Source: PALSA-693 sp963780345 (GTDB taxonomy: Bacteria > Actinomycetota > Acidimicrobiia > Acidimicrobiales > Palsa-688). From it: a stretch of 64,000 bases of DNA. Below the pieces are notes generated by a model. It searched no databases. It saw only the letters and a program-made list of their open reading frames with translations, and was not told the origin of the DNA. The stretch is taken from NCBI GenBank assembly GCA_963780345.1, contig CAWABU010000009.1, forward strand, positions 1-64,000, written 5' to 3'. The position numbers and the translations under genes are program-made. This document shows positions 36,432 through 43,793 of the stretch, piece after piece; the stretch's first letter is position 1, and every line of letters starts with the position of its first letter.

Positions 36432-37400
36432 TCAGACGGCCGCGATCTCATCGGCGTAGGTGGTGTGGAGCTCGACGCCGATGCGGGCCAGGTGTTGTCG
36501 TAACTCCGGCGGGTCGACCACCTCGATGGCGGCGCCGAGACCGGCGATCTCCCCCGCCAACGACTCGATGCGGTGCCCTCGTAGCTCCATCTCCACCCGG
36601 CCATCGGCGCCGGCGGGACCGATCCGGATCCGGTTTCCGAGCATCCACCGGCACATCGGGACTACCTGCGGCCGGGCCCAGGCCCGGGCGCGCACGGGCG
36701 TGCGTCGCTGGTCGATCTCGTCCTTGATGAGCTGCCAGGCCTGAGCGAGCTCGAAGCCCGCGGGCCGCACCACCGGCACTCCGGTCAACTCCACGGAGGT
36801 CATGCGGTCGACGCGAAAGGTACGCAGACCCGCTTCGGTATCGGCCACCAGGTACCAGTTGGCGCCCTTAGCGGCCAGCCCGAGCGGGTGCACGACGCGC
36901 TGGCTCGACTCGCGGCTACGGGCGACGTAACCCAGCGTCACCTGTAGCCCCTCCACCACGGCCTGCTGCACGACGTCGAGCAGCGGCGGCGCCGCTCGCT
37001 GGTGAGATCGCTCATCCCATCCACCGGGATCCACGACGACCGAGGCCGAGGCCGCCGCGGCGCCGGTCCGTAAGGGTTCGGGCAAGGCCCGCACCAGCTT
37101 GCGAAGCGCGGCCCGCAACTGCGGAGAGGCGGGTGCGGATGCCGGCCCGGAGATGAGAAAGAGGGCTCGGGCCTCTCCTGCGGTCAGGCCGCTCAGATCC
37201 GTCCGGCCGCCTCCCGCCAACCGCCACCCCCCGTTTCGGCCCTGTTGCGAGTAAATGGGCACGCCGGCCATACCCAGAGCGTCGAGATCCCGGCGGGCGG
37301 TCCGCTCCGATATCTCAAGTTCCTCTGCGACTTCGGCGGCCGTCACCTGCCCTCGGGCCTGGAGGAGGAGGAGTATGGCCACGAGACGATCGGCACGCAC
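36432..37400 (-). CDS. WYL-domain (YafY-type) transcriptional regulator
   Basis: A 322-residue regulator. The N-terminal HTH (residues 1-55) reads RLVAILLLLQARGQVTAAEV, then AEELEISERTARRDLDALGM. The WYL domain at about 140-225 includes LGLAAKGANWYLVADT, FRVDRMTSVELTG, and a C-terminal WCX-like part follows. WYL domains bind nucleic acid or small ligands and often control DNA-damage or efflux genes. It converges on the DinB-superfamily gene, which may be a target. The ATG at 37400 has no strong ribosome site. Confidence 0.85.
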   Translation of the reverse strand: MRADRLVAILLLLQARGQVTAAEVAEELEISERTARRDLDALGMAGVPIYSQQGRNGGWRLAGGGRTDLSGLTAGEARALFLISGPASAPASPQLRAALRKLVRALPEPLRTGAAAASASVVVDPGGWDERSHQRAAPPLLDVVQQAVVEGLQVTLGYVARSRESSQRVVHPLGLAAKGANWYLVADTEAGLRTFRVDRMTSVELTGVPVVRPAGFELAQAWQLIKDEIDQRRTPVRARAWARPQVVPMCRWMLGNRIRIGPAGADGRVEMELRGHRIESLAGEIAGLGAAIEVVDPPELRQHLARIGVELHTTYADEIAAV

Positions 37401-37481
37401 CGGGCCATTTTTTCAGAGGAAACTGGTCATAGGCTGACCGGTTTCAGGGAGTCCCATCCCGGTCCTGCCCTCTGGTCCGCC

Positions 37482-37522
37482 TAGTGGGCTGCCTGCGAAC
37501 TCGACGCCGGAAACTCGCGGCC
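37482..37522 (+). repeat. TAGTGGGC element, left-end fragment
   Basis: 41 bases identical to 60926-60966, beginning TAGTGGGCTGCCTGCGAACT and ending AAACTCGCGGCC. No matching right end follows, so this is a solo end. It sits upstream of the WYL gene start and just ahead of a small membrane ORF. Confidence 0.85.
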
Positions 37523-37536
37523 TGGTGTCGCAGTAG

Positions 37537-37674
37537 GTGGGCGTCGCGACGACCACGCTCGGCTGGATCCTCGGCGGCACCCTCCTGGCGGTCGCGGCGG
37601 TCGGCCTGGTCTACGTGCGGCCCCGCCGGAAGGGCGCGCCGGGGCAGCCGGCGGTGGCCAAAGCGTCAGAATAA
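37537..37674 (+). CDS. Small single-span membrane protein
   Basis: A 45-codon frame from GTG 37537 to TAA 37672. It encodes one hydrophobic segment (TLGWILGGTLLAVAAVGLVY) followed by a basic cytoplasmic tail (VRPRRKGAPG). No ribosome site is obvious, so confidence is moderate; the membrane profile followed by positive charges is the main support. It precedes the Smr-domain gene by 30 bp on the same strand. Confidence 0.4.
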   Translation: MGVATTTLGWILGGTLLAVAAVGLVYVRPRRKGAPGQPAVAKASE

Positions 37675-37704
37675 CCACCCCTTTCCGGGTGTAGACCGGA
37701 AGGA

Positions 37705-37959
37705 GTGAAGCTCACGCTGGACCTGCACGACATCTACAACCGGGGCGGCCAGATCGACGCCGCCCTTCGTGCGGTCATCGACGAGGCGGAGCAGAAGAAG
37801 GCCCGGGCCGTCGAGATCATCCCCGGAAAGGGCAGCGGTCAACTCAAGAAGCGGGTCTTGCGATACCTGGATCAGCCCGAGGTCAAAGCTCGCTATCACC
37901 GGGTCGAAAAGGACTCCCACAACCACGGACGGGTGCTGGTGCACTTCCGTTGGAAGTGA
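37705..37959 (+). CDS. Small Smr-domain protein
   Basis: An 84-residue stand-alone Smr domain. The N-terminal LDLHDIYNRGG matches the LDLH motif and EIIPGKGSGQLKKRVLRYLD matches the H/P-G-x-G-x-G loop. In MutS2 and other proteins this domain has nuclease activity; stand-alone copies are common in bacteria and mostly uncharacterised. The GTG start directly abuts GGAAGGA, an unusually short spacing. It lies 137 bp before a cold-shock-like gene on the same strand. Confidence 0.75.
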   Translation: MKLTLDLHDIYNRGGQIDAALRAVIDEAEQKKARAVEIIPGKGSGQLKKRVLRYLDQPEVKARYHRVEKDSHNHGRVLVHFRWK

Positions 37960-38096
37960 TATCGCCCAACGGTGGGACGGCGCGCGGGAAGCCAGAACTG
38001 CCCGTTCGGACATGGACCCGGGGGCGGACGGAAGGGTTAAATCGAAGCTGGCGGGTGTCGCGTGGCGCGACCCGGATCGCAGGAGAAGGAGAGCCA

Positions 38097-38300
38097 GTGC
38101 CGCAGGGACAGGTCACGAAGTGGGTAGCCGGCGCCGACCAAGGCATCATCACGGGCGACGACGGGCAAGAGGTCGGATTCACCGCAGAGGAACTCGCGGA
38201 CAAGAACACGGTGGGCAACCTGGCGCAAGGCCTGAGGGTCGACTACGACATCAGGGAGGACGGAGGTGAGCGGACGGGGTGGAACGTGCGCCTGCTCTAG
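38097..38300 (+). CDS. Divergent cold-shock-domain-like small protein
   Basis: A 67-residue protein starting at GTG 38097 behind AGGAGAAGGAG. The order of strands resembles a cold-shock domain: GQVTKWVAGADQGIITGDDG, then a stretch around EVGFTAEELADK, then LRVDYDIRED and the ending GWNVRLL, which matches the usual NVRLL end. The RNA-binding RNP1/RNP2 aromatic residues (KGFGFI, VFVHF) are not conserved, so nucleic-acid binding may be altered. Confidence in the fold is moderate. Confidence 0.6.
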   Translation: MPQGQVTKWVAGADQGIITGDDGQEVGFTAEELADKNTVGNLAQGLRVDYDIREDGGERTGWNVRLL

Positions 38301-38423
38301 CGGCCGCATCCCCGGGCACTTAGCCAAACCTTTACCTGGGCTGTCGTACCTTTCCTAGTGGAGTGGTCGGGGAGCCGCCCGGTCCTCGTCTCCCCGCCTG
38401 CTCCCTGTCGTCGCCCCGGAGAG

Positions 38424-38798
38424 TTAGAGCGCGGCCGCCGCCAGGCCGGCCGCGGCCGCCAGGGTCCCGACCACCGTGCTGAGGCCCACATTCCGAGCCG
38501 CCTGGCGGACCTCACCCTCCTCGAGCAGGGCGATGGTCTCAAAACTAAAGGTGGAAAAAGTGGTGTAGGCGCCTACGAGCCCGGTGCCGAGGACTACCCG
38601 GGACGGCCCCGAAAAGCCGTGATAGAGGCTCAGACCGGTCAACAGGCCGAGCACGAAGCAGCCGGACAGATTGACCACCAGCGTCCCGAGTGGGAACACG
38701 CCGCTGACCCGATCGGTCACGAGGGTGTCGACGACGTAGCGCAGCGGCGCTCCGACCGAACCCGCGACTGCGACCAGCGCCCATTGCCACCAGCTCAT
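38424..38798 (-). CDS. crcB: CrcB/Fluc fluoride ion channel, subunit 2
   Basis: A 124-residue four-helix membrane protein that lets fluoride leave the cell. Signatures: GAPLRYVVDTL after helix 1, PLGTLVVNLSGCFVLGLL (the pore Asn) and GAYTTFSTFSFETIALLE (the sodium-site/phenylalanine-track segment). Its ATG overlaps the stop of the DUF190 gene (ATGA at 38795-38798). With the upstream crcB it would form a heterodimeric dual-topology pair, the arrangement usual in actinobacteria and firmicutes. Confidence 0.9.
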   Translation of the reverse strand: MSWWQWALVAVAGSVGAPLRYVVDTLVTDRVSGVFPLGTLVVNLSGCFVLGLLTGLSLYHGFSGPSRVVLGTGLVGAYTTFSTFSFETIALLEEGEVRQAARNVGLSTVVGTLAAAAGLAAAAL

Positions 38799-39148
38799 CC
38801 GGCCGGATCGGACCGGGGATGGTGGGCATACCGGAGCACTTCGACATCCTCGACGATGACCAGGCCGCCTTCGACCAGTTCGTGCAGCTGGTCGGCAAAG
38901 GCCTCAATGGCGGCGGCACTGTCGACGATCACGATGCACACGGGCAGATCGTCGGACAGGGACAGGATCCGGGTGGTGTGGATGTGGTTGGACTTCCCGT
39001 ACCCTTCCACACCGCGGAAGACCGTCACCCCGGCGATGCCGGCGGCGTGAGCGCGCTTGACGATCTCGGTCGCCAGGGAGTGGCGTCCGAAGTGGTCCTG
39101 CTCGCCGATGAAGATGGTGAGTCGTCGGGCCGGCCCGGAGAGTTCCAT
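38795..39148 (-). CDS. DUF190 (PII-like) protein between two crcB genes
   Basis: A 117-residue protein. ATG 39148 overlaps the stop of the first crcB by one base (TGATG), and its own TGA overlaps the next crcB start. Features are RRLTIFIGEQDHFGRHSLAT, AGIAGVTVFRGVEGYG and LPVCIVIVDSAAAIEAFAD, which give the ferredoxin-like alpha/beta fold akin to PII signalling proteins. DUF190 genes are regularly found inside crcB operons; the role is probably regulation of, or partnership with, the fluoride channel, but this is not established. Confidence 0.85.
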   Translation of the reverse strand: MELSGPARRLTIFIGEQDHFGRHSLATEIVKRAHAAGIAGVTVFRGVEGYGKSNHIHTTRILSLSDDLPVCIVIVDSAAAIEAFADQLHELVEGGLVIVEDVEVLRYAHHPRSDPAG

Positions 39149-39627
39149 CAGTTGGCCTCCGTGTTCCAGAGGGCATACGCCAACAGCATGCCGCCCCGGG
39201 CCAAGGCGATCCCCGCCACCAACGACACGACCGCATACAGCACCGCCATACCGACACGGCCGGCCCGGATGAGCAGACAGATCTCCACGGCGAAGGTCGA
39301 AAAGGTGGTCAGTCCCCCGCAGAACCCGGTGCCAATGAGCGGCCGGAAATACCGGCTGGGGGCCAGCCGCTCCAACGTGGTCACCACGATAAAGCCGATC
39401 AGCAGCGACCCGACCAGGTTGACGAGCAGGGTGCCCCACGGAAAGACGCGCCCGCCGGACGACAGATCCTGGATCGCCGCCAGCCGCAACAACGTCCCGG
39501 CCGCACCCCCCAAGGCCACCGCGGCCAGTAGTCCCGGCGAGAATCGATGGCGCACGCTGCAGTATCGCCCGCCGAGCCAGGGCCACGCCCATCGGCGCCG
39601 CGCCTTGCCGTCCGAGCCGGGGGTCAC
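39148..39627 (-). CDS. crcB: CrcB/Fluc fluoride ion channel, subunit 1
   Basis: First gene of the crcB-DUF190-crcB operon. The open frame starts at GTG 39627 (159 aa); a shorter start at GTG 39555 (RHRFSPGLLAAVALGG) gives the usual length of about 135 aa. Channel motifs are GGAAGTLLRLAAIQ, PWGTLLVNLVGSLLIGFIV (pore Asn) and GGLTTFSTFAVEICLLI. I searched the 200 bp upstream for the fluoride riboswitch consensus and did not find it. Confidence 0.9.
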   Translation of the reverse strand: MTPGSDGKARRRWAWPWLGGRYCSVRHRFSPGLLAAVALGGAAGTLLRLAAIQDLSSGGRVFPWGTLLVNLVGSLLIGFIVVTTLERLAPSRYFRPLIGTGFCGGLTTFSTFAVEICLLIRAGRVGMAVLYAVVSLVAGIALARGGMLLAYALWNTEAN

Positions 39628-39826
39628 TCACGCCCATGGCCATGGTGCGCGGGCGACCTGGCCCGGCCGAGCCCACTTTTCTGGCGAAAATCGTGCCCCC
39701 GGCGGCCTTTCTCTGGCGCGAATGGTGCCCTGCTGAAGCGTGGAGCGCGACAGTAAAGGATGGCGCTCCGGGTGCCCCGCCGTTGGCGGGACGTCCATGA
39801 GTGGAGTCACGGCCTAGATTCCGGCC

Positions 39827-40255
39827 ATGGCTCTGACCGAACGTGACCTGGCTTTCCTCGGCGACCATCACACCGCGGCCATGATCACCGTGAACCGGGC
39901 CGGCGTCGCCCGCACGGCGCGGGTCGGCGTAGCCCTGATCGATGGACAGCTCTGGAGCAGCGGCACCCGAGATCGGCTCCGCACCAAACGACTGCGTCGG
40001 GACCCGCGTTGCACCCTGTTCGTCTTCGACCCTGGCTTCGCCTGGCTGACCCTGGACACGGAGGTGAGGCTGCTGGAAGGACCGGACGCGCCGCAGCTGA
40101 ATCTGCGGTTCTTCCGTCAGATCCAGAGTAAGCCGGAGGGCCCCCTGCGCTGGTTCGACCGGGAGATGGACGAACCGGCGTTTCTTCAGAGCATGGTGGA
40201 CGAGGGACGGCTCATCTATCAGTTCGAGGTCCAGCGCAGCTACGGATTGGTGTGA
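39827..40255 (+). CDS. PPOX-class (F420/FMN) oxidoreductase
   Basis: A 142-residue split-barrel protein of the small actinobacterial class that includes F420-dependent reductases. TERDLAFLGDHHTAAMITVN opens the barrel, then RTARVGVALIDGQLWSSGT, RTKRLRRDPRCTLFVFDP and WLTLDTEVRLLEG, a typical order. Cofactor assignment to F420 is by resemblance. Its TGA overlaps the GTG of the following SDR gene (GTGTGACG), so they are translationally coupled. Confidence 0.8.
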   Translation: MALTERDLAFLGDHHTAAMITVNRAGVARTARVGVALIDGQLWSSGTRDRLRTKRLRRDPRCTLFVFDPGFAWLTLDTEVRLLEGPDAPQLNLRFFRQIQSKPEGPLRWFDREMDEPAFLQSMVDEGRLIYQFEVQRSYGLV

Positions 40256-41043
40256 CGCAACTCCGTGGCGCCCGGGCGCTGGTCACGGGGGCCACCGGCG
40301 GCCTCGGGGGCGCCATCGCCATGGCCCTTCGAGCCCAGGGGGCCGAGCTGGTGGTCACCGGCCAGCGGGCCGAGCCGCTCGGGGAGCTGGCCACCGAGGT
40401 GCACGGCGCGGCCATCGTCGCCGACCTGGCCGACCCGGCCCAACGGGACGAACTCCTGGCCCGGGCGGGCGACCTCGACATCCTGGTCGCCAACGCCGCC
40501 ATACCCGCATCGGGCGAGCTCGACGAGTGGGATCCCGTCCGCATCGACCGGGCCCTGACCATCAACCTGGGCAGTCCCATCGCGATGACCCGGGCCCTGC
40601 TTCCTGCCTTCCGGGCGCGGGGTTCGGGCCACTTCGTCTTCGTCTCCTCCCTGTCCGGCCGGGTCGGCACGAGGGCGGCGTCGTTGTACTCGGCCACCAA
40701 GTTCGGGCTGCGGGGCTTCGCCGGCGGGTTGCGATCCGATCTTCACCGCACCGGAATCGGGGTTTCGGTCGTCACGCCCGGCTTTGTCCGGGAGGCCGGG
40801 ATGTTCGCCGCCACCGGGGCCACGTTGCCGTGGGGGGTCGGGGCCGTGACCCCGGCAGCGGTGGCGGAGGGCGTCATCAAGGCCATCCGTCGCGACCGGG
40901 CCGAGGTGGTGGTGGCGCCCTTGCCCCTCCGGGTGGGGACCTTCCTCGGCGCTCTCGCGCCCGGCGCCGCGGCCGCCATCCAGGCCCGCTTCGGGGCCGA
41001 GCTGGCCGCCCGGATGGCGGCCGCGCAACGGGACCGGCGCTAG
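40252..41043 (+). CDS. Short-chain dehydrogenase/reductase
   Basis: A 263-residue NAD(P)-dependent Rossmann enzyme. Cofactor loop TGATGGLGGAIAMAL (residues about 10-25), VANAAIPASGEL, active-site VFVSSLSGRVG followed by SLYSATKFGLRGFAGGL (Tyr-x-x-x-Lys present), then VTPGFVREAGMF. Coupled to the upstream split-barrel gene. A hydrophobic C-terminal region (PLRVGTFLGALAPGAAAAIQ) is typical of the short SDRs resembling membrane-associated reductases. Substrate unknown. Its stop is 18 bp from a convergent gene. Confidence 0.9.
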   Translation: MTQLRGARALVTGATGGLGGAIAMALRAQGAELVVTGQRAEPLGELATEVHGAAIVADLADPAQRDELLARAGDLDILVANAAIPASGELDEWDPVRIDRALTINLGSPIAMTRALLPAFRARGSGHFVFVSSLSGRVGTRAASLYSATKFGLRGFAGGLRSDLHRTGIGVSVVTPGFVREAGMFAATGATLPWGVGAVTPAAVAEGVIKAIRRDRAEVVVAPLPLRVGTFLGALAPGAAAAIQARFGAELAARMAAAQRDRR

Positions 41044-41060
41044 CGGAGGAACCGGGCTGG

Positions 41061-41888
41061 CTAGATCGTGAACGGCAGGCTGGTGACCACCCGCCGGCCC
41101 AGGTCGGCGTCGCCGGCGAGGCGCACCTCGGCCAGCTTCTCGGCCGGATCGACCCGGCCACAGGCCAGCCGGGTAAACAAATGGGATCCAAGCGCAACGG
41201 TGGCCGTGGCCACACCGGGCAGCCGGTCAACCACGGTCGCTCGACCCTCGACCGCAACGTGAACCGTCCGCACGACCGGCCCGGTCAGCTCGAAGGTCAC
41301 GCTCGAACCCTCCGGAGCGGCGGCCTTCTTGCCCACGATGAAGCCGAGCGCTCGGACGATCTCGTCGACCGACTGTTCGACCACCGCGCCATCATCGTGG
41401 CCCGGACGGGCGATGGCGTCACGAACGTCCTGTTCGTGCACCCAGCAGTCGAACACCCGGATCTGCATGAATCGCCGGTAGTCGGCCGGGCCGATCGGGG
41501 TGCTCGCCGGTGCCGAAAACTCCTCCTCGCCCATGCCCAGAACCGCCGCTTTCCGGGCGGACAGGACTTCGGACAGCTGGGCCAGCACGTCCGGGCGCGG
41601 TAGGGGCGCCAGCGCCGCCACCCACGTCTCGTTGAAGCCGCCGATGTCGTTGCGCACGTGCGGCGAGCGGCCGGCGTCGAGCTCTTCGTCGACCTCGGGG
41701 CGAGGCCGGCCCAGCAGCATGGACTCGGTGCCGATGATGTGGGCGAACTGGGCGGCCACATCCCAGCCCGGGCAGGGCGTGGGACGGGCCCAGTCGGTGT
41801 CATCGAGACCGGCCCCGAGCTCTTCCAGGGCGGTCCACTCCTCTTCCAGTTGAGCGGTAAGGCCGGCGGCGGAATTGTCGGCGGTCAC
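41061..41888 (-). CDS. Maleylpyruvate isomerase-family (mycothiol-dependent type) protein
   Basis: A 275-residue protein. The N-terminal DinB-like domain (about 1-165) has LEEEWTALEELGAGLDDTDW, RPTPCPGWDVAAQFAHIIG and RVFDCWVHEQDVRDAI, so the His/Glu/His metal-site positions of mycothiol-dependent isomerases appear kept. The C-terminal domain (about 180-275) resembles the SCP2-like extension of this group. Mycothiol is the actinobacterial low-molecular-weight thiol, so the family supports the taxonomic call. Actual substrate unknown. Confidence 0.85.
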   Translation of the reverse strand: MTADNSAAGLTAQLEEEWTALEELGAGLDDTDWARPTPCPGWDVAAQFAHIIGTESMLLGRPRPEVDEELDAGRSPHVRNDIGGFNETWVAALAPLPRPDVLAQLSEVLSARKAAVLGMGEEEFSAPASTPIGPADYRRFMQIRVFDCWVHEQDVRDAIARPGHDDGAVVEQSVDEIVRALGFIVGKKAAAPEGSSVTFELTGPVVRTVHVAVEGRATVVDRLPGVATATVALGSHLFTRLACGRVDPAEKLAEVRLAGDADLGRRVVTSLPFTI

Positions 41889-41921
41889 GTCACCTCCCTG
41901 TCGATGTGCGGTGGCTGAGGG

Positions 41922-42698
41922 CTATTTGGGCTGCAGGCGGGTGGCCCCGTCGAGCCGGATGGTCTCGCCGTTCATGTAGCTGTTGGTGATCAGCTCCAGG
42001 GTCAGGCTGGCGAACTCGTCGGCGTAGCCCAGCCGGTTGGGGAAGACCAGGTCGCGCTTCAGGTTGGCTTTGAACGCCTCTGCGCCCTCCCCCGAGCCGT
42101 AAATCGGAGTGTCGATCAGCCCCGGCGCGATGGTGTTGACCCGGATCCCGACGACGGCGAGGTCCCGGGCGATCGGCAAGGTCATGCCGACGATGCCGCC
42201 CTTCGAAGCCGAGTAGGACGCCTGGCCGATCTGGCCGTCGAACGCCGCGACCGAGGCGGTATTGACGATGGCGCCTCGTTCACCGTCGTCCTGCGGCTCG
42301 GTCTGGCTCATCGCCGACGCGGCCAGCCGGGTGCAGTTGAACGTGCCGATCAGGTTGATCGAGATGACCCTGGTGAACGCGGCCAGGTCGTGGGCCGACT
42401 CGTAGCTGCCATCCCGGCCGATGGTGCGCCTGGCCCCCCCGATGCCAGCGCAGTTGACGAGGGAGCGGAGCGGACCGAGCTCCTTGGCCACCTCGACCGC
42501 CGCGATTACCTGCTCCGCGTCGGTGACGTCGGCGTGGGCGTAGACGCAGTCGAGCTCCTTCGCGAGCGCCTCGCCGGGCCCGTCCTGGATGTCGAGTATG
42601 ACGACGCGAACACCGAGATTGCTGAGCCGTCGCACCGTCGCCTCGCCGAGGCCGGACGCCCCACCGGTGACAATGGACGAGCTCCCGTGGATGATCAT
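41922..42698 (-). CDS. SDR-family 3-hydroxyacyl-CoA dehydrogenase (type II/HSD10-like)
   Basis: A 258-residue SDR. MIIHGSSSIVTGGASGLGEA holds the nucleotide-binding loop; LVNCAGIGGARRTIGRDG, INLIGTFNCTRLAASAM, GAIVNTASVAAFDGQIGQAS with YSASKGG (Tyr/Lys) and RVNTIAPGLIDTP follow. The overall pattern is that of type II 3-hydroxyacyl-CoA dehydrogenases, which oxidise 3-hydroxyacyl-CoAs in fatty-acid or branched-chain degradation. It ends MNGETIRLDGATRLQPK as in that subgroup. A solo repeat end separates it from asd upstream. Confidence 0.85.
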   Translation of the reverse strand: MIIHGSSSIVTGGASGLGEATVRRLSNLGVRVVILDIQDGPGEALAKELDCVYAHADVTDAEQVIAAVEVAKELGPLRSLVNCAGIGGARRTIGRDGSYESAHDLAAFTRVISINLIGTFNCTRLAASAMSQTEPQDDGERGAIVNTASVAAFDGQIGQASYSASKGGIVGMTLPIARDLAVVGIRVNTIAPGLIDTPIYGSGEGAEAFKANLKRDLVFPNRLGYADEFASLTLELITNSYMNGETIRLDGATRLQPK

Positions 42699-42709
42699 GC
42701 CCGGCAGGC

Positions 42710-42736
42710 TAGTGGGCCGGCCGAAAACTCGACACG
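42710..42736 (+). repeat. TAGTGGGC element, right-end-type fragment
   Basis: TAGTGGGCCGGCCGAAAACT followed by CGACACG resembles the reverse-complemented right end of the copy at 60926-61034 rather than the left end. It lies between the asd stop and the start of the SDR gene. Confidence 0.55.
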
Positions 42737-42749
42737 TGCAGGCGGCCCG

Positions 42750-43793
42750 CTACGCAGGGGTGGCCGGCGGCCGCCCGATCACGCCGCGATCGAGCAGGGC
42801 CTCGGCAATCTGGACGGCGTTGAGGGCTGCCCCCTTGCGGAGATTGTCACCCACCACAAACAGGGACAATCCGCACCCGGTGGGATCACTGTGGTCGCTT
42901 CGGACCCGACCCACCAGGCAGGTGTCGCCGCCGGCTGATCGCAGCGGGGTGGGCACGTCGACCACTTCGACGCCAGGGGCGTGCCGGAGCAGCTCGAGGG
43001 CCCGGTCGGCCGCCAGGGGCCGGGCAAAGGCGGCGGTCAGGGACAGCGAGTGGCCCGTGTAGACGGGCACCCGGACGCAGGTGACGGCCACCTGCAGCTC
43101 CGGGATACCGAGAATCTTGCGGCTCTCGTTGCGGAACTTGAGCTCCTCGGTCGTCTCGTCACCCTGGAAGGTGCCGGCATGGGGCAGGACGTTGAACGCC
43201 AGCGGCCCGGGAAAGACCGACGGTGGCGGGAACTCCAGCGCCCCGCCGTCCACCGCCAGCGCAGACGCCTTGTCGGCCAGGCCTCGCACCTGCTCGTCCA
43301 GCTCCGCGGTGCCCGCCAGCCCGGCACCCGAAGCAGCCTGGTAAGTCGAGGCGATCAGGCGTTGCAGGCCGGCCTCGGCATGCAGGGGAGCCAGCACGGG
43401 CATGGCCACCATGGTCGTGCAATTGGGATTGGCGACGATCCCCTTTGGGATGCGATCCAGCTCGGCGGCGTTGACCTCCGGCACCACGAGAGGGCATTCG
43501 GGGTCCATGCGCCACGCCGAGGAGTTGTCGATGACGATGGCGCCCGCGGCGGCCACCTTTTCCCCGAATTGGCGAGAAGCCGAGGCGCCCATGGAGAACA
43601 GCGCCACGTCGACGCCGCGATGGTCGGCGGTGGCCACGTCCTCCACCACCACGCCGTCCAGAGTGCGCCCGGCCGAACGGGCGCTGGCGAAGAGCCGCAA
43701 CCGGTCCCGGGGAAACCGGCGAGCGGCGAGCAGGGTACGCATGACCCCGCCCACCTGCCCGGTCGCGCCGTACACCCCGACGGTCACCATCAC
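42750..43793 (-). CDS. asd: Aspartate-semialdehyde dehydrogenase
   Basis: A 347-residue NADPH-dependent enzyme making aspartate semialdehyde for lysine/diaminopimelate, threonine and methionine synthesis. VGVYGATGQVGGVMRTLL binds the cofactor, SMGASASRQFGEKVAAAG and DNSSAWRMDPECPLVVPEVN follow, and the active-site Cys is in VANPNCTTMVAMPVLAPLH. A catalytic-His stretch is in CVRVPVYTGHSLSLTAAF. The ATG overlaps the lysC stop by four bases (ATGA at 43790-43793), as in the classical actinobacterial lysC-asd operon. Confidence 0.95.
   Translation of the reverse strand: MMVTVGVYGATGQVGGVMRTLLAARRFPRDRLRLFASARSAGRTLDGVVVEDVATADHRGVDVALFSMGASASRQFGEKVAAAGAIVIDNSSAWRMDPECPLVVPEVNAAELDRIPKGIVANPNCTTMVAMPVLAPLHAEAGLQRLIASTYQAASGAGLAGTAELDEQVRGLADKASALAVDGGALEFPPPSVFPGPLAFNVLPHAGTFQGDETTEELKFRNESRKILGIPELQVAVTCVRVPVYTGHSLSLTAAFARPLAADRALELLRHAPGVEVVDVPTPLRSAGGDTCLVGRVRSDHSDPTGCGLSLFVVGDNLRKGAALNAVQIAEALLDRGVIGRPPATPA

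Noticed and set aside
39628..39826. Fluoride riboswitch upstream of crcB
   Set aside because: The conserved fluoride-aptamer pattern is not present by eye; a covariance search would settle it.
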